64,000 nucleotides of DNA from Burkholderiales bacterium (GCA_016219375.1 JACRNC010000015.1:348582-412581); one strand, 5' to 3'; positions 1 through 9,984 are shown, counted from the first letter of the stretch. Notes: generated by a model not told the origin, from the sequence alone. Translations and numbers: made by a program.

Positions 1-1
1 G

Positions 2-211
2 GGTGCCACCTTCATCCTGATGCACAAGAGCCAGGAGAAGCCCGCCACTGCGTCTGCCGCGCTGAAGTTCTTCGACTGGGCCTACAGCAACGGCGACAAG
101 ATGGCTTCCGATCTCGAGTACGTCTCCCTGCCCGACACGGTAGAGGCCACGGTGCGCAAGCAGTGGGCGTCCATCGTCGGTGCCGACGGCAAGCCGATCG
201 CCTACAAGTGA
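2..211 (+). CDS. pstS: Phosphate ABC transporter periplasmic phosphate-binding protein PstS, C-terminal part
   Basis: The reading frame is open from the first bases of the window and stops at TGA 209-211, so only about the last 69 residues are present and the gene begins outside the window. The tail contains ALKFFDWAYSNGDKMASDLEY and ends VGADGKPIAYK, typical of the last helices of PstS, the periplasmic protein that delivers phosphate to the PstCAB permease. pstC, pstA and pstB follow on the same strand after a 118 bp gap, which supports the call. The signal peptide and phosphate-binding residues cannot be checked here. Confidence 0.9.
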   Translation, partial: GATFILMHKSQEKPATASAALKFFDWAYSNGDKMASDLEYVSLPDTVEATVRKQWASIVGADGKPIAYK

Positions 212-329
212 TCGGCCCGGCCCGGGCGCAGGCGTCGCATCCCGTGCGGCGCGGCGGCCGGGCTGTCCTGCCTGGTGACAGGCGCGACGCAGGGGGCGGC
301 AGCCCCCTGTCTTTGCGTATGGAGGCGTG

Positions 330-1352
330 ATGTCCGTTGCCCTACCTGCCCAATCCGTGAACCAGAATCCCCCACAGCCCCGAACGCTGCCCCTGTCGCG
401 CCCGCCGGTGCGCCGCATCGAGAGCCGCTGGATCGACATGCTGTTCGCCGGCTGTGCGCGCGGCGCGGCCGTGCTCACGCTGGTGCTGCTGTTCGCCATC
501 ATGGCCTCGCTGGTCGTCGGCGCCTGGCCGGCCATCACGGAATACGGCTTGAGCTTCCTGTGGCGCAGCGAGTGGGATCCGGCCATGGACCGCTACGGCG
601 GGCTGGTGATGATCTACGGCACGCTGATGACCTCGCTCATCGCGCTGTTGATCGCCGTGCCGGTGAGCTTCGGCATCGCGCTTTTCCTGACCGAGCTGGC
701 CCCCGGCTGGCTCAAGCGCCCGCTGGGCATCGCCATCGAGCTGCTGGCGGCCGTGCCCTCCATCGTCTACGGCATGTGGGGCCTGCTGGTGTTCGGCCCC
801 ATCCTGGCGCAGTACGTGCAGCAGCCGCTGCAGAAGCTGACCGACGGCGTGCCGCTGCTGGGCACGCTGTTCTCCGGCGCGCCGGTGGGCATCGGCCTGC
901 TGTCGGCGGGGATCATCCTGGCCATCATGATCATTCCCTTCATCGCCTCAGTGATGCGCGACGTGTTCGAGGTGACGCCGCCCATGCTCAAGGAGTCGGC
1001 TTACGGGCTGGGCTCGACCACCTGGGAGGTGGTCTGGAAGGTGGTGCTGCCTTACACCAAGACCGGCGTCATCGGCGGGATCATGCTGGGCCTGGGCCGC
1101 GCCCTGGGCGAGACCATGGCGGTGACCTTCGTCATCGGCAACATGAACCAGCTCGACTCGCTGTCGCTCTTCGAGCCGGCCAACAGCATCACGTCGGCGC
1201 TGGCCAATGAATTCGCCGAGGCGGGCGAGGGCCTGCACCAGGCGTCCCTGATCTACCTGGGACTGGTGCTGTTCTTCATCACCTTCGTCGTGCTGTCCCT
1301 GTCCAAGGTGCTGCTGATGCGCCTGAAGAAGAACGAAGGAGCGCGCACATGA
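330..1352 (+). CDS. pstC: Phosphate ABC transporter permease PstC
   Basis: One of the two inner-membrane permease subunits of the high-affinity Pst phosphate importer. The 340-residue product has a polar N-terminus, a first membrane segment around residues 41-65 and several more. The ABC-permease coupling loop lies around '[17 protein letters not shown]', followed by '[12 protein letters not shown]', characteristic of PstC. I chose ATG 330 because GGAGG at 321-325 sits 4 nt before it; the GTG at 327 is only 1 nt from that site. The stop overlaps the pstA start by 4 nt (ATGA), so the two are translationally coupled. Length is slightly above the usual 300-320 residues because of the N-terminal extension. 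Confidence 0.95.
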   Translation: MSVALPAQSVNQNPPQPRTLPLSRPPVRRIESRWIDMLFAGCARGAAVLTLVLLFAIMASLVVGAWPAITEYGLSFLWRSEWDPAMDRYGGLVMIYGTLMTSLIALLIAVPVSFGIALFLTELAPGWLKRPLGIAIELLAAVPSIVYGMWGLLVFGPILAQYVQQPLQKLTDGVPLLGTLFSGAPVGIGLLSAGIILAIMIIPFIASVMRDVFEVTPPMLKESAYGLGSTTWEVVWKVVLPYTKTGVIGGIMLGLGRALGETMAVTFVIGNMNQLDSLSLFEPANSITSALANEFAEAGEGLHQASLIYLGLVLFFITFVVLSLSKVLLMRLKKNEGART

Positions 1353-2218
1353 GCGCCACCGCGTCCCTGAACGCCCTGCGCCGCAAGCGCCACGCCTCGC
1401 GCAAGCGGCTCAACGCCATTGCTCTGACGCTGTCGCTGGCCGCCATGGCCTTCGGCGTGTTCTGGCTGATCTGGATCCTCATCGAGACGGTGCGCCTGGG
1501 CCTGGGCGGCCTGGCCCTGGCCACCTTCACCGAGATGACGCCCGCGCCCATGGCCGAGACGGGCGGCCTGGCCAATGCGATCGCCGGCTCGGCGCTGATG
1601 GTGACCCTGGCTACGCTGCTGGGCACGCCCATCGGCGTGCTGGCCGGCATCTACCTGGCCGAGTACGGCCAGCGCACCTGGCTGGGCTCGGTCACGCGCT
1701 TCATCAACGACATCCTGCTGTCGGCGCCGTCCATCGTCATCGGCCTGTTCATCTACAGCGTGGTGGTCGCCCGCTGGAAGACCTTCTCGGCGATTGCCGG
1801 CGTGCTGGCGCTGACGCTGATCGTGATCCCGGTGGTCATCCGCACCACCGAGAACATGCTGGCGCTCATCCCCAATGCGCTGCGCGAGGCGGCCTATGCG
1901 CTGGGCATGCCCAAGTGGCGCGTGATCCTGTCCATCACGCTCAAGGCCGCGCGGGCCGGCGTGATCACCGGCGTGCTGCTGGCGCTGGCACGTATCGCCG
2001 GCGAGACGGCGCCTCTGCTGTTCACCGCGCTGTCCAACCAGTTCTGGACGCTCAACCTGGGCGAGCCCATGGCCAACCTGCCGGTGGTCATCTTCAAGTT
2101 CGCGATGAGCCCCTACGAGAACTGGCAGAAGCTGGCCTGGGCCGGGGTCTTCCTCATCACGCTGGCCGTGCTGGTGCTCAACATCGCGGCGCGCAGCCTG
2201 TTCCGCAACCGTCATTGA
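1349..2218 (+). CDS. pstA: Phosphate ABC transporter permease PstA
   Basis: Second permease subunit of the Pst importer, 289 residues and multi-spanning. Family hallmarks are '[19 protein letters not shown]' near residue 95, the coupling-loop segment '[17 protein letters not shown]' and '[16 protein letters not shown]'. It starts inside the end of pstC (ATGA overlap) and is followed 17 nt later by pstB. It pairs with PstC to form the transmembrane channel energised by PstB. Confidence 0.95.
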   Translation: MSATASLNALRRKRHASRKRLNAIALTLSLAAMAFGVFWLIWILIETVRLGLGGLALATFTEMTPAPMAETGGLANAIAGSALMVTLATLLGTPIGVLAGIYLAEYGQRTWLGSVTRFINDILLSAPSIVIGLFIYSVVVARWKTFSAIAGVLALTLIVIPVVIRTTENMLALIPNALREAAYALGMPKWRVILSITLKAARAGVITGVLLALARIAGETAPLLFTALSNQFWTLNLGEPMANLPVVIFKFAMSPYENWQKLAWAGVFLITLAVLVLNIAARSLFRNRH

Positions 2219-2235
2219 TTCTTCGGGATACCGTC

Positions 2236-3015
2236 GTGGACACCAAGGTTCAAACCCCCACCAAGCCCAAGCTGGCCGTTCGCAACCTGAACTTCTATTA
2301 CGGCAAGTTCCATGCGCTGAAGAACGTCAACCTGGAGCTGCCCGAGAACAAGGTGACGGCCTTCATCGGCCCGTCGGGTTGCGGCAAGTCGACGCTGCTG
2401 CGCACCTTCAACCGCATGTTCGAGCTCTATCCCGAGCAGCGCGCAGAAGGCCAGATCCTGCTCGACGGCGAGGACATCCTCACCACCAAGGAGGACGTGT
2501 CGCTGCTGCGCGCCCGCGTGGGCATGGTGTTCCAGAAGCCCACGCCGTTCCCGATGTCGATCTACGACAACATCGCCTTCGGCGTGCGGCTGTTCGAGAA
2601 CCTCTCGCGCATGGAGATGGACGAGCGCGTGGAGTGGGCACTCAAGAAGGCCGCGCTGTGGAACGAGGTGAAGGACAAGCTGCAGCAAAGCGGCGCTAGC
2701 CTCTCCGGCGGCCAGCAGCAGCGGCTGTGCATCGCCCGCGGCATCGCCATCAAGCCCGAGGTGCTGCTGCTGGACGAGCCGTGCTCGGCGCTGGATCCGA
2801 TCTCCACGGGCAAGGTCGAGGAGCTGATCCACGAGCTCAAGGCCGACTACACCGTGCTGATCGTCACCCACAACATGCAGCAGGCCGCGCGCTGCTCGGA
2901 TTTCACCGCCTACATGTACCTGGGCGAGCTGATCGAGTACGGCCCCACGTCCGAGATCTTCATGAAGCCCAAGAAGAAGGACACCGAGGACTACATCACC
3001 GGCCGCTTCGGCTGA
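2236..3015 (+). CDS. pstB: Phosphate ABC transporter ATP-binding protein PstB
   Basis: ATPase subunit of the Pst importer, 259 residues, the normal length. Walker [10 protein letters not shown] lies at residues 45-53, the ABC signature reads [14 protein letters not shown], Walker B reads [12 protein letters not shown], and the switch His lies in VTHNM. The frame is open further upstream, but homology begins at '[13 protein letters not shown]', so the GTG at 2236 is the sensible start. No strong ribosome-binding site precedes it, so coupling to pstA is likely. Confidence 0.95.
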   Translation: MDTKVQTPTKPKLAVRNLNFYYGKFHALKNVNLELPENKVTAFIGPSGCGKSTLLRTFNRMFELYPEQRAEGQILLDGEDILTTKEDVSLLRARVGMVFQKPTPFPMSIYDNIAFGVRLFENLSRMEMDERVEWALKKAALWNEVKDKLQQSGASLSGGQQQRLCIARGIAIKPEVLLLDEPCSALDPISTGKVEELIHELKADYTVLIVTHNMQQAARCSDFTAYMYLGELIEYGPTSEIFMKPKKKDTEDYITGRFG

Positions 3016-3041
3016 CCGGCACGGCACACCAGGAGACCGAC

Positions 3042-3749
3042 ATGACGGAAAAGCACCTTTCCACGCAGTTCGACGCCGAGCTCAGCGACATCTCCTCCCG
3101 CGTGCTGGAGATGGGCGGGCTGGTGGAGTCGCAGGTCGCCCAGGCCATCTATGCGCTGACCAACTTCAGCGGCGAGGTGGCCTCGCAGGTGCTGGCCGAG
3201 GAGGAGCGGGTCAACCAGATGGAGGTGGAGATCGACAGCGACCTGTCCACCATCATCGCCCGCCGCCAGCCCACGGCCCGCGACCTGCGGCTGCTGATCG
3301 CCATCTCCAAGACCATCGGCAACCTGGAGCGCGTGGGCGACGAGGCCGCGCGCATCGCCCGTACCGTGCAGCGCCTGATCAACACCGGCATGTCCAGCCG
3401 GCTGCGCCTGCCCGCAGGCGACGTGTCCTTCGAGGCCGGGCTGGCCACCGCGTCGCTGCGCAAGGCCCTGGACGCCTTCGCCCGGCTGGACGCGCACAAG
3501 GCGGTGGAGGTGATCAAGCAGGACAACCAGATCGACCAGGAGTTCGAGGGCCTGATGCGCAAGCTCATCACCTACATGATGGAAGACCCGCGCACCATCA
3601 CCGCGTCCATCGACCTGGTGTTCGTGGCCAAGGCCATCGAGCGCGTGGGCGACCATGCCAAGAACCTGGCCGAGCAGATCATCTACATCGTCAAGGGCAC
3701 CGACGTGCGTCACAACACGGTCGAGTCCCTGGAGTCCGTGCTGCGCTGA
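3042..3749 (+). CDS. phoU: Phosphate-specific transport system accessory protein PhoU
   Basis: A 235-residue all-helical protein with the two PhoU three-helix bundles. Metal-binding E/D-rich signatures are visible as 'GNLERVGDEAARIAR' in the first half and 'KAIERVGDHAKNLAEQI' in the second. PhoU links the Pst transporter to the PhoR kinase and keeps the Pho regulon off when phosphate is plentiful. ATG 3042 is preceded by AGGAGA at 3031-3036. It lies between pstB and phoB, so transport and signalling genes are probably one transcription unit. Confidence 0.95.
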   Translation: MTEKHLSTQFDAELSDISSRVLEMGGLVESQVAQAIYALTNFSGEVASQVLAEEERVNQMEVEIDSDLSTIIARRQPTARDLRLLIAISKTIGNLERVGDEAARIARTVQRLINTGMSSRLRLPAGDVSFEAGLATASLRKALDAFARLDAHKAVEVIKQDNQIDQEFEGLMRKLITYMMEDPRTITASIDLVFVAKAIERVGDHAKNLAEQIIYIVKGTDVRHNTVESLESVLR

Positions 3750-3772
3750 TCGCGCCGGCCGCAGGAGCAGCC

Positions 3773-4477
3773 ATGAGCCGAGTGCTGATCGTCGAAGATG
3801 AAGCCGCGATCGCGGAGCTGATCTCGCTGAACCTGCGCCATGCGGGCTACGAGGTGACGCTGGCCGCCACCGCCGACCAGGCGCAGTCGGAGGTCACCCG
3901 CGTGCTGCCCGACCTGGTCATCCTCGACTGGATGCTGCCGGGGCAGTCCGGCCTGTCGCTGGCCAAGCGCTGGCGCAGCGAGCAGCGCACGCGCGAGCTG
4001 CCCATCATCATGCTGACCGCGCGCGCCGACGAGACCGACAAGGTCGCCGGCCTGGATGCCGGAGCGGACGACTACCTGGCCAAGCCGTTTTCCACCAACG
4101 AGCTGATGGCCCGCATCCGCGCCGTGCTGCGCCGCAAGGCGCCCGAAGCGCTGGACAGCGCGGTGGAGGTGGGCCGCCTGCGTCTGGATCCGGCCACGCG
4201 GCGTGTCAGCGTGGGCGAGCAGGAGATCAAGGTCGGCCCCACCGAGTTTCGCCTGCTGCACTTCCTGATGACCCACCCCGAGCGCGTGCACAGCCGCGCA
4301 CAGCTGCTCGACCGCGTCTGGGGCGACCATGTCTTCATCGAAGAGCGCACGGTGGACGTGCACGTCAAGCGCCTGCGCGAGGCGCTGTCGCCAGCCAAGT
4401 GCGCGCAGATGATCGAGACCGTGCGCGGCGCGGGCTACCGGCTGACGCAGCAGGTGCAAGCGGTCTCTGCCGGATGA
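3773..4477 (+). CDS. phoB: Phosphate regulon response regulator PhoB
   Basis: OmpR-family response regulator of 234 residues. The receiver domain (residues 1-120) has acidic residues E8/D9, the phosphoacceptor D52 in 'VILDWMLPG' and the conserved Lys in 'LAKPF'. A C-terminal winged-helix DNA-binding domain (about 130-228) follows, with 'RTVDVHVKRLREAL' in the recognition helix. It activates Pho-box promoters when phosphorylated by PhoR. An AGGAG ribosome-binding site precedes ATG 3773. Confidence 0.95.
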   Translation: MSRVLIVEDEAAIAELISLNLRHAGYEVTLAATADQAQSEVTRVLPDLVILDWMLPGQSGLSLAKRWRSEQRTRELPIIMLTARADETDKVAGLDAGADDYLAKPFSTNELMARIRAVLRRKAPEALDSAVEVGRLRLDPATRRVSVGEQEIKVGPTEFRLLHFLMTHPERVHSRAQLLDRVWGDHVFIEERTVDVHVKRLREALSPAKCAQMIETVRGAGYRLTQQVQAVSAG

Positions 4478-4552
4478 TGGCTTGATGCCGGTCGCCTCCG
4501 CCGTCCACCGCATGCCATCCCCGGCCGGCACCCGCCGCGCCGGCCATTCAAC

Positions 4553-5947
4553 GTGAACGCCGCTCCCCGCCCCATCGTCTGGATCCTGCCGCGCATGCTT
4601 GCGGGGCTGGTGGCCCTGGTCTTCGGCACCGCCATCGGCTATTTCTTCGGCGAGCAGCTGCACCTGCCGCTGCTGGCCTCGCTGCTTGGCGCGGCGGCCG
4701 CCGCCGGCGTCATGGCGTTGCGCGACACGGTGCACGGCGTGCGCCTGCTGAACTGGCTGCGTCGCTCGCTGGACGGCCCGCCGCCCCGGGACTCCGGCCT
4801 GTGGGGCGAGCTGGCCCATCGCATCGAGCGCCTGGTGCGGCTGCGCGAGGCCGAGACCGCCGCCGAGCGCCGCCGGCTGGACCAGTTCTTCGAGGCCATC
4901 GAGGCCTCGCCCAACGGCGTCATGATCCTCGACGGGCTGGACCACATCGTCTGGTTCAGCACCGTAGCCGCCGCCCACTTCGGCCTGCAGCCGGAGCGCG
5001 ACCTGCAGCAGCGCATCACCAACCTCGTGCGCTCGCCGATCTTCGTGGCCTACCTGCAGTCGCGCGCCTATGACCAGCCGGTCAAGATGCCCAGCCCCTC
5101 CGGCGACGGCGTGCTGCAGGTGGTGGTGCGCGTGTTCGGCGAGGGCATGAAGCTGGTGCTGAGCATGGATGTCACCGAGCGCGAGCGCAACGAGGTCATG
5201 CGCCGCGACTTCGTGGCCAACGTGTCGCACGAGATCCGCACGCCTTTGACGGTGGTGGCCGGCTTCATCGAGACGCTTGCCAACCTGCCGCTGACCGAGG
5301 TCGAGCGCAAGCGCGTGCTGACGCTGATGGCCCAGCAGACCGGCCGCATGCAGGCCCTGGTGAGCGACCTGCTGACGCTGGCGCGACTGGAGGGCAGCCC
5401 GCGCCCGCCGCTGGACACCTGGGTGCCGGCTGCCAAGCTGCTGGCCGTGGCCGAGACGGACGCGCGCAGCCTGTCTCAGGGCCGGCACACGCTGCGTTTC
5501 ACGCCGCCCGACCATCCGGACGTGGCCGCAGCGCAGATCGCCGGCGCCGAGACCGAGCTGCTCAGCGCACTGGGCAACCTGGTCAACAACGCGGTGCGCT
5601 ACACACCCGAAGGCGGCAGCATCACCGTGACCTGGGACGTCCATCCCGACGGCGAGGGCCGCTTCATCGTGGTCGATACCGGCCCGGGCATCGAGCCCGA
5701 ACACCTGCCGCGGCTGACCGAGCGCTTCTACCGCGTCGACAGCAGCCGCTCACGCGACACCGGCGGCACCGGCTTGGGGCTGTCCATCGTCAAGCACGTG
5801 GCGCAGCGTCACGGCGGCGAGCTGCGCGTGGAGAGCCAGCTCGGCAAGGGCTCCAGCTTCACGCTGGCCTTCCCGGCCGCGCGGGTGCGGCTGGGCAGTG
5901 CCCACGACGGCCGGCCGGGCGTGCCCGCAGTGGCGTCGCAGGCCTGA
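4553..5947 (+). CDS. phoR: Phosphate regulon sensor histidine kinase PhoR
   Basis: Membrane-anchored sensor kinase of 464 residues. Two hydrophobic segments (about 12-30 and 38-55) with almost no periplasmic loop match PhoR. A PAS-like region (about 108-205) follows, then the HisKA dimerisation helix with phosphoacceptor H226 in 'ANVSHEIRTPL'. The HATPase_c domain has N box 'LGNLVNNAVRYTP', G1 'VVDTGPGIE' and G2 'GGTGLGLSI'. It phosphorylates PhoB. The start is GTG 4553; upstream ATGs are out of frame. The last ~20 residues extend beyond the kinase fold. Confidence 0.93.
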   Translation: MNAAPRPIVWILPRMLAGLVALVFGTAIGYFFGEQLHLPLLASLLGAAAAAGVMALRDTVHGVRLLNWLRRSLDGPPPRDSGLWGELAHRIERLVRLREAETAAERRRLDQFFEAIEASPNGVMILDGLDHIVWFSTVAAAHFGLQPERDLQQRITNLVRSPIFVAYLQSRAYDQPVKMPSPSGDGVLQVVVRVFGEGMKLVLSMDVTERERNEVMRRDFVANVSHEIRTPLTVVAGFIETLANLPLTEVERKRVLTLMAQQTGRMQALVSDLLTLARLEGSPRPPLDTWVPAAKLLAVAETDARSLSQGRHTLRFTPPDHPDVAAAQIAGAETELLSALGNLVNNAVRYTPEGGSITVTWDVHPDGEGRFIVVDTGPGIEPEHLPRLTERFYRVDSSRSRDTGGTGLGLSIVKHVAQRHGGELRVESQLGKGSSFTLAFPAARVRLGSAHDGRPGVPAVASQA

Positions 5948-6079
5948 GGCCGGCAGGCGAAACGACCCCAGCAAAAGCACGTCGGGCCCTCGCTGCACCC
6001 GCGGGCCTTTCGCGCGCGCCAAGGTGGTGAGCAGCGCGATTCGGGCGGGCGCCCAGCTTCCCATGCGGAGCCCTCGTTG

Positions 6080-6102
6080 GCTGAGGCGGCAACCGCCTCA
6101 GC
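6080..6102. terminator. Perfect 10-bp inverted repeat over the stop of the glycosyltransferase gene
   Basis: GCTGAGGCGG at 6080-6089, a 3-nt loop and CCGCCTCAGC at 6093-6102 form a perfect hairpin between the convergent phoR and glycosyltransferase genes, including the latter's stop codon (6098-6100). Neither strand has a clear T-run after it, so it is a weak terminator candidate or an RNA end-protecting hairpin. Confidence 0.35.
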
Positions 6103-7888
6103 GGCTGCGGCGATACACCAGCAGCGATTCGGTGTTGATCGTGCGCTCGCGCTCGCGGGCGATGAAGCGCCAGCCCGGGCGCAGCGGCGCCACCTCGCGC
6201 GAGGGCAGGCTGATCACCAGGTAGCGGCAACCGGACGCCTCGTCCGCCTGCGGCTGCCCGTGCACCTCGTAGTGGCCGAAGTACTCCAGCGCCGCCAGCA
6301 GGCTGGTGCTGGCCCCCGGCGCCGCCACGCACCGCACGGCCGGCGGGATGTGGCGGGACGTGCGCTCCACCAGGCTGCGGTAGCTGCGTGCCTGGTCCAG
6401 CACCGGCAGCCACAGCGTCATGGCCAGCAGCCAGCACAAGGCCACGCCGCTGGCCGGCAGCACCAGGCTCTTCCACAGTGCGTGCTGATGGCGCGCCGTG
6501 CGCCAGCGCACCAGCGCCAGCCAGGCCAGCGTGCCGGCGATCGCCCAGCCCAGTGCCCACGCCGAGAATGCGGGCCGAAAGCCCGGCGAGGCCAGCTTGT
6601 AGACATTGGCCGCCGTCTGCGCCGGAATGCCGGTGTGCATGGCGCCATAGATCACCCACATCGCCAGTGCCAGCACGGTAAAGAAGAACACCGAGAACCA
6701 GTCGATGGCGGCGGACACCGCGCGCTTGAGCGTGGGCAGCGCAAAGGCGGCCAGCACGGCCAGCGAGGGCAGGGCCAGCAGCAGCGCCCGGTCCGAGCCG
6801 CCCATGGCCAGGCTGCCGGCCAGGCACAGCAGCGTCACCAGCGCGGGCAGGGCGATGTGCGGCTCCTGCAGCCGCCCGCGCCAGCGCCACAGCGTCCAGC
6901 CCGCCAGCAGCCAGGCCGGCCAGGTGAACCACAGCAGCATGCGGGCCAGGGACGACCAGGATTCTGGCCAGCCCAGCCGCCAGCTCCAGGTCTGCATGGC
7001 CGTGGCCAGCACGATGGCCAGCATGCAGGCCGCGGCCGTCCACGGGCGCAGTCGGCGCAGGCCGGCCGGCGCGTGCGGCAGCAGCGCCGCAGCCAGGGCG
7101 AGCAGGGCGAGCAGCACCGCGAGCGTGGCGGCGCCGCTGCCCGCCATCAGCGGCAGGGCGATCAGCATCGCCAGGCGAGGCGCCAGCGGCTTGCCGGCCG
7201 TCGCGGCGGCCAGCGCGTAGAGGAAGAGGGCGGTGCCGGCCAGCTGCAGCAGCTCTGGCGTCGTCTCGTGGCCCAGCTGCAGCAGGCCCAGCGTGGCGAT
7301 CAATGCCAGCAGCGCGCCGTCGGCCAGGGCGCGTGCATAGTCCACCGGCCGCGCCTCGCCGCCGAAGGCCAGCGGCAGCGGTTGGGCCGCATCGGTGCGC
7401 GCCAGGTAGTAGCAGCTGTACCAGGTCAGCGCCAGCACGCCGCCCAGCAGCATGGCAAACGGCACCCGGGCCGCAAAGGCCGGGTCCAGCCAGGGCAGCA
7501 GGCGGATGAAGGCCGCGCCCAGCCAGTAGGGCAGCAGGCCGCCCTCCTGCGCCGCCACGCCGCCGATGGACGGCTCCAGCAGCGGCGCCCAGCCTCGGGC
7601 AATGCCCAGCATGTGCCCGAAGGCGGTGATGTCGGCGTGCTTCCAAGGGTCGCGGCCGAAGAGCCCGGGCAACAGGTATGCGGCGCAGAACAGCCACAGC
7701 GCAACGCGCGGCAGGCGCTGGACGTCGCGTTGGGTGACGAGGGCGGGATTGGGCTGGGTCACGACAAGGAGCAGCGGCGACAGGCGGTCGGCGAGCGGGC
7801 GCACGATTGTGCCGGCTGGGCGTGCGCAGGGGAGCAGCGCGGCCCGGGCCGCGCGCGGCCATGACAGGCTGCCGAAGCCGCCCGTCAT
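6098..7888 (-). CDS. ArnT-like integral membrane glycosyltransferase (GT-C fold)
   Basis: Very hydrophobic protein with about ten or more predicted membrane segments. The N-terminal part carries 'PGLFGRDPWKHADITAFG', with an acidic pair in the first periplasmic loop, typical of the GT-C/PMT superfamily (ArnT, family-39 type) that transfers sugars from polyprenyl-phosphate carriers to lipid A, protein or other acceptors. The soluble C-terminal third contains 'EYFGHYEVHG' and ends 'RTINTESLLVYRRSR'. I place the start at ATG 7888; GTG 7762 is a plausible later start, and the open frame extending to 8002 runs into the rpmE2 terminator. No sugar-nucleotide genes adjoin it, so substrate and acceptor are unknown. 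Confidence 0.65.
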   Translation of the reverse strand: MTGGFGSLSWPRAARAALLPCARPAGTIVRPLADRLSPLLLVVTQPNPALVTQRDVQRLPRVALWLFCAAYLLPGLFGRDPWKHADITAFGHMLGIARGWAPLLEPSIGGVAAQEGGLLPYWLGAAFIRLLPWLDPAFAARVPFAMLLGGVLALTWYSCYYLARTDAAQPLPLAFGGEARPVDYARALADGALLALIATLGLLQLGHETTPELLQLAGTALFLYALAAATAGKPLAPRLAMLIALPLMAGSGAATLAVLLALLALAAALLPHAPAGLRRLRPWTAAACMLAIVLATAMQTWSWRLGWPESWSSLARMLLWFTWPAWLLAGWTLWRWRGRLQEPHIALPALVTLLCLAGSLAMGGSDRALLLALPSLAVLAAFALPTLKRAVSAAIDWFSVFFFTVLALAMWVIYGAMHTGIPAQTAANVYKLASPGFRPAFSAWALGWAIAGTLAWLALVRWRTARHQHALWKSLVLPASGVALCWLLAMTLWLPVLDQARSYRSLVERTSRHIPPAVRCVAAPGASTSLLAALEYFGHYEVHGQPQADEASGCRYLVISLPSREVAPLRPGWRFIARERERTINTESLLVYRRSR

Positions 7889-8003
7889 GAAGAGGCAACC
7901 GAAGCAACACGGCCACTTAAACGGCGGCCGCAGCCGCAAAGACGCGAGAAGGGGAGCGGAGCCGCATGGACATAAAAAGGGCGGCCGCACCCACGCGAAC
8001 ATG

Positions 8004-8027
8004 AAAAAGGCGGCCGGAGGCCGCCTT
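8004..8027 (-). terminator. Rho-independent terminator of rpmE2
   Basis: On the minus strand GGCGGCC, a short loop and GGCCGCC form a hairpin followed by a five-T run (AAAAAGGCGGCC on the plus strand). It lies about 40 bp after the rpmE2 stop. A second G/C-rich element with the same GGCGGCCG core lies further downstream around 7920-7985. Confidence 0.75.
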
Positions 8028-8066
8028 GTGTCAGACCGGTGGCGGCAGCCAGCGGCTGCCGAGGTC

Positions 8067-8327
8067 TTACTTCTTGATGCCCACGCGCGCGAACTTGTTG
8101 CGGAACTTCTCCACGCGGCCGCCCAGGGAGTCGATGCTCTTTTGCGTGCCGGTGTAGAAGGGGTGCGATTCGCTGGAGGTTTCGAGCTTGAAGAGCGGCA
8201 CTTCGCGGCCGTCGTCCAGCTTCACGGTCTCCTTGGTCTGCACGCACGAGCGCGTGACGAACTTGAAGCCGTTGGACAGATCGACGAAGCAGACGTCGCG
8301 GTACTCGGGATGGATGCCTTCTTTCAT
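8067..8327 (-). CDS. rpmE2: 50S ribosomal protein L31 type B
   Basis: An 86-residue ribosomal protein beginning [16 protein letters not shown], matching type-B L31. It lacks the paired CxxC zinc motifs of the type-A form (only isolated Cys residues in 'DVCF' and 'RSCVQ'), so it is the zinc-independent version. The C-terminus '[13 protein letters not shown]' is basic for rRNA contact. The frame is open upstream, but ATG 8327 begins the conserved sequence. It sits directly downstream of rho on the same strand, with its own promoter-like sequence in the 96-bp gap. Confidence 0.93.
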   Translation of the reverse strand: MKEGIHPEYRDVCFVDLSNGFKFVTRSCVQTKETVKLDDGREVPLFKLETSSESHPFYTGTQKSIDSLGGRVEKFRNKFARVGIKK

Positions 8328-8362
8328 GGGAAACCTCGCGCTGTGACACTGATGGAAGCCAC

Positions 8363-8411
8363 GTCGCCCCATGCGACGCACTTTCCGAAAGCGGAAAACC
8401 GGCGATTATAG
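8363..8411 (-). promoter_or_regulatory. rpmE2 promoter -10 and leader hairpins
   Basis: On the minus strand a perfect TATAAT (plus 8405-8410) within CTATAATCGC lies just after the rho stop. No good -35 is seen. The predicted leader holds two small inverted repeats: TTTCCG/CGGAAA at 8382-8397 and GTCGC/GCGAC at 8363-8377. They could mediate feedback by L31, as for other ribosomal-protein leaders, but that is speculation. Confidence 0.5.
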
Positions 8412-8423
8412 CCAGTGCAGGAC

Positions 8424-9686
8424 TCACCCACCTCTTCGCATCATGTCGAAGAAGTCGTGGTTGTTCTTGGTGTTCTTCATCTTGTCGAGGATGAACTCCA
8501 TCGCCTCGATCTCGTCCATCGGATAGAGCAGCTTGCGCAGGATCCAGCTCTTTTGCAGGATCTCCGGCTTGAGCAGCAGCTCCTCGCGGCGCGTGCCGGA
8601 CTTGTTGAGCAGGATGGACGGGTAGACGCGCTTCTCGGCCATGCGGCGGTCCATGTGGATCTCGCAGTTGCCCGTGCCCTTGAACTCCTCGTAGATCACC
8701 TCGTCCATGCGGCTGCCGGTGTCGATCAGCGCCGTGCCGATGATGGTCAGCGAGCCGCCTTCCTCGATGTTGCGCGCCGCGCCGAAGAAGCGCTTGGGGC
8801 GCTGCAGCGCGTTGGCGTCCACGCCGCCGGTGAGCACCTTGCCGGAGCTGGGCAGCACGTTGTTGTAGGCGCGGGCCAGGCGGGTGATGGAGTCCAGCAG
8901 GATGATCACGTCCTTCTTGAGCTCGACCAGGCGCTTGGCGCGCTCGATCACCATCTCGGCCACCTGCACGTGGCGGGCGGCGGGCTCGTCGAAGGTGGAG
9001 CTGATGACCTCGCAGCGCACGGTGCGCTGCATCTCGGTCACTTCCTCGGGCCGCTCATCGACCAGCAGCACGATCAGGTGCACGTCCGGGTAGTTGGCCG
9101 TCAGCGCGTGGGCCAGGTTCTGCATCATCACCGTCTTGCCGGTCTTGGGCGGCGCCACCAGCAGGGCGCGCTGGCCTTTGCCGATGGGGGCGATCAGGTC
9201 GATGATGCGGCTGGTGATGTTCTCCTCGGACTTGATCTCGCGCTCGAGCCTGAACTGCTCCTTGGGGAAGAGCGGCGTCAGGTTCTCGAACATGATCTTG
9301 TTCTTGTTGACGTCGGGCGACAGGCCGTTGATGCGGTCCACCTTGACCAGCGCAAAGTAGCGCTCGCCGTCCTTGGGCACGCGCACCTCGCCTTCGATCA
9401 TGTCGCCGGTGTGCAGGTTGAAGCGGCGGATCTGGCTGGGCGAGAGGTAGATGTCGTCGGTGGACGCCATGAAGCTGGTGTCCAGCGCGCGCAGGAAGCC
9501 GAAGCCGTCGGGCAGCACTTCAAGGACGCCGTCGCCGAAGACCTGCTCGCCGCCCTTGGCGCGCTTCTTCATGATGGCGAACATCAGCTCCTGCTTGCGC
9601 ATGCGGCTGACGTTTTCCAGCTCCAGGGCCTCGGCCATCTTGACCAGTTCCGAGATGTGGAGGGCTTTGAGTTCTGACAGGTGCAT
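8424..9686 (-). CDS. rho: Transcription termination factor Rho
   Basis: 420 residues, the standard length. The N-terminal helical domain starts [19 protein letters not shown]. The cold-shock-like RNA-binding domain includes 'DGFGFLRA' and '[16 protein letters not shown]'. The RecA-type ATPase has Walker A 'APPKTGKT', the catalytic region '[13 protein letters not shown]', Walker B '[16 protein letters not shown]', and Q/R loops in '[14 protein letters not shown]'. Rho is the hexameric RNA translocase for factor-dependent termination. ATG 9686 is preceded by AAGGG. trxA lies upstream and rpmE2 downstream on the same strand, the common betaproteobacterial order. Confidence 0.97.
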   Translation of the reverse strand: MHLSELKALHISELVKMAEALELENVSRMRKQELMFAIMKKRAKGGEQVFGDGVLEVLPDGFGFLRALDTSFMASTDDIYLSPSQIRRFNLHTGDMIEGEVRVPKDGERYFALVKVDRINGLSPDVNKNKIMFENLTPLFPKEQFRLEREIKSEENITSRIIDLIAPIGKGQRALLVAPPKTGKTVMMQNLAHALTANYPDVHLIVLLVDERPEEVTEMQRTVRCEVISSTFDEPAARHVQVAEMVIERAKRLVELKKDVIILLDSITRLARAYNNVLPSSGKVLTGGVDANALQRPKRFFGAARNIEEGGSLTIIGTALIDTGSRMDEVIYEEFKGTGNCEIHMDRRMAEKRVYPSILLNKSGTRREELLLKPEILQKSWILRKLLYPMDEIEAMEFILDKMKNTKNNHDFFDMMRRGG

Positions 9687-9953
9687 GGGATGACCCTTGG
9701 TGTCGGAATGGCCCGGCATCACGCGGCGGGCATCGGACGGGCGGATCGCTGGTCGCGGGCAGTGCGCAACTGCGATGCAGCGCGCCGGACTCGGCGATGG
9801 GGTGAATGGTCTGGGAGAGCCGGCTGAGGGGCGTGCTGCCCTGCCGGGGATCGCTGGCCGACGACAGTCTGGGTGTGGCTGCGATCAGTGGGGGTGGGGC
9901 CCCCGCATCGCAACCGGCCGCGGCTTCTTGCGCAGCCGGCTGCTTGGAGCGCG

Positions 9954-9984
9954 ATTATAGGTGCGCGTCGAGGAAGGCCGTCAA
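9954..9984 (-). promoter_or_regulatory. Candidate rho promoter at the 3' end of trxA
   Basis: Minus strand: TTGACG (plus 9979-9984), a 19-bp spacer and a perfect TATAAT (plus 9954-9959). The -10 overlaps the trxA stop codon. Transcription would begin near 9947, giving rho a leader of about 260 nt (9687-9947) with no gene in it. A long leader fits the known autoregulation of rho in other bacteria. The spacer is longer than the ideal 17 bp. Confidence 0.55.
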
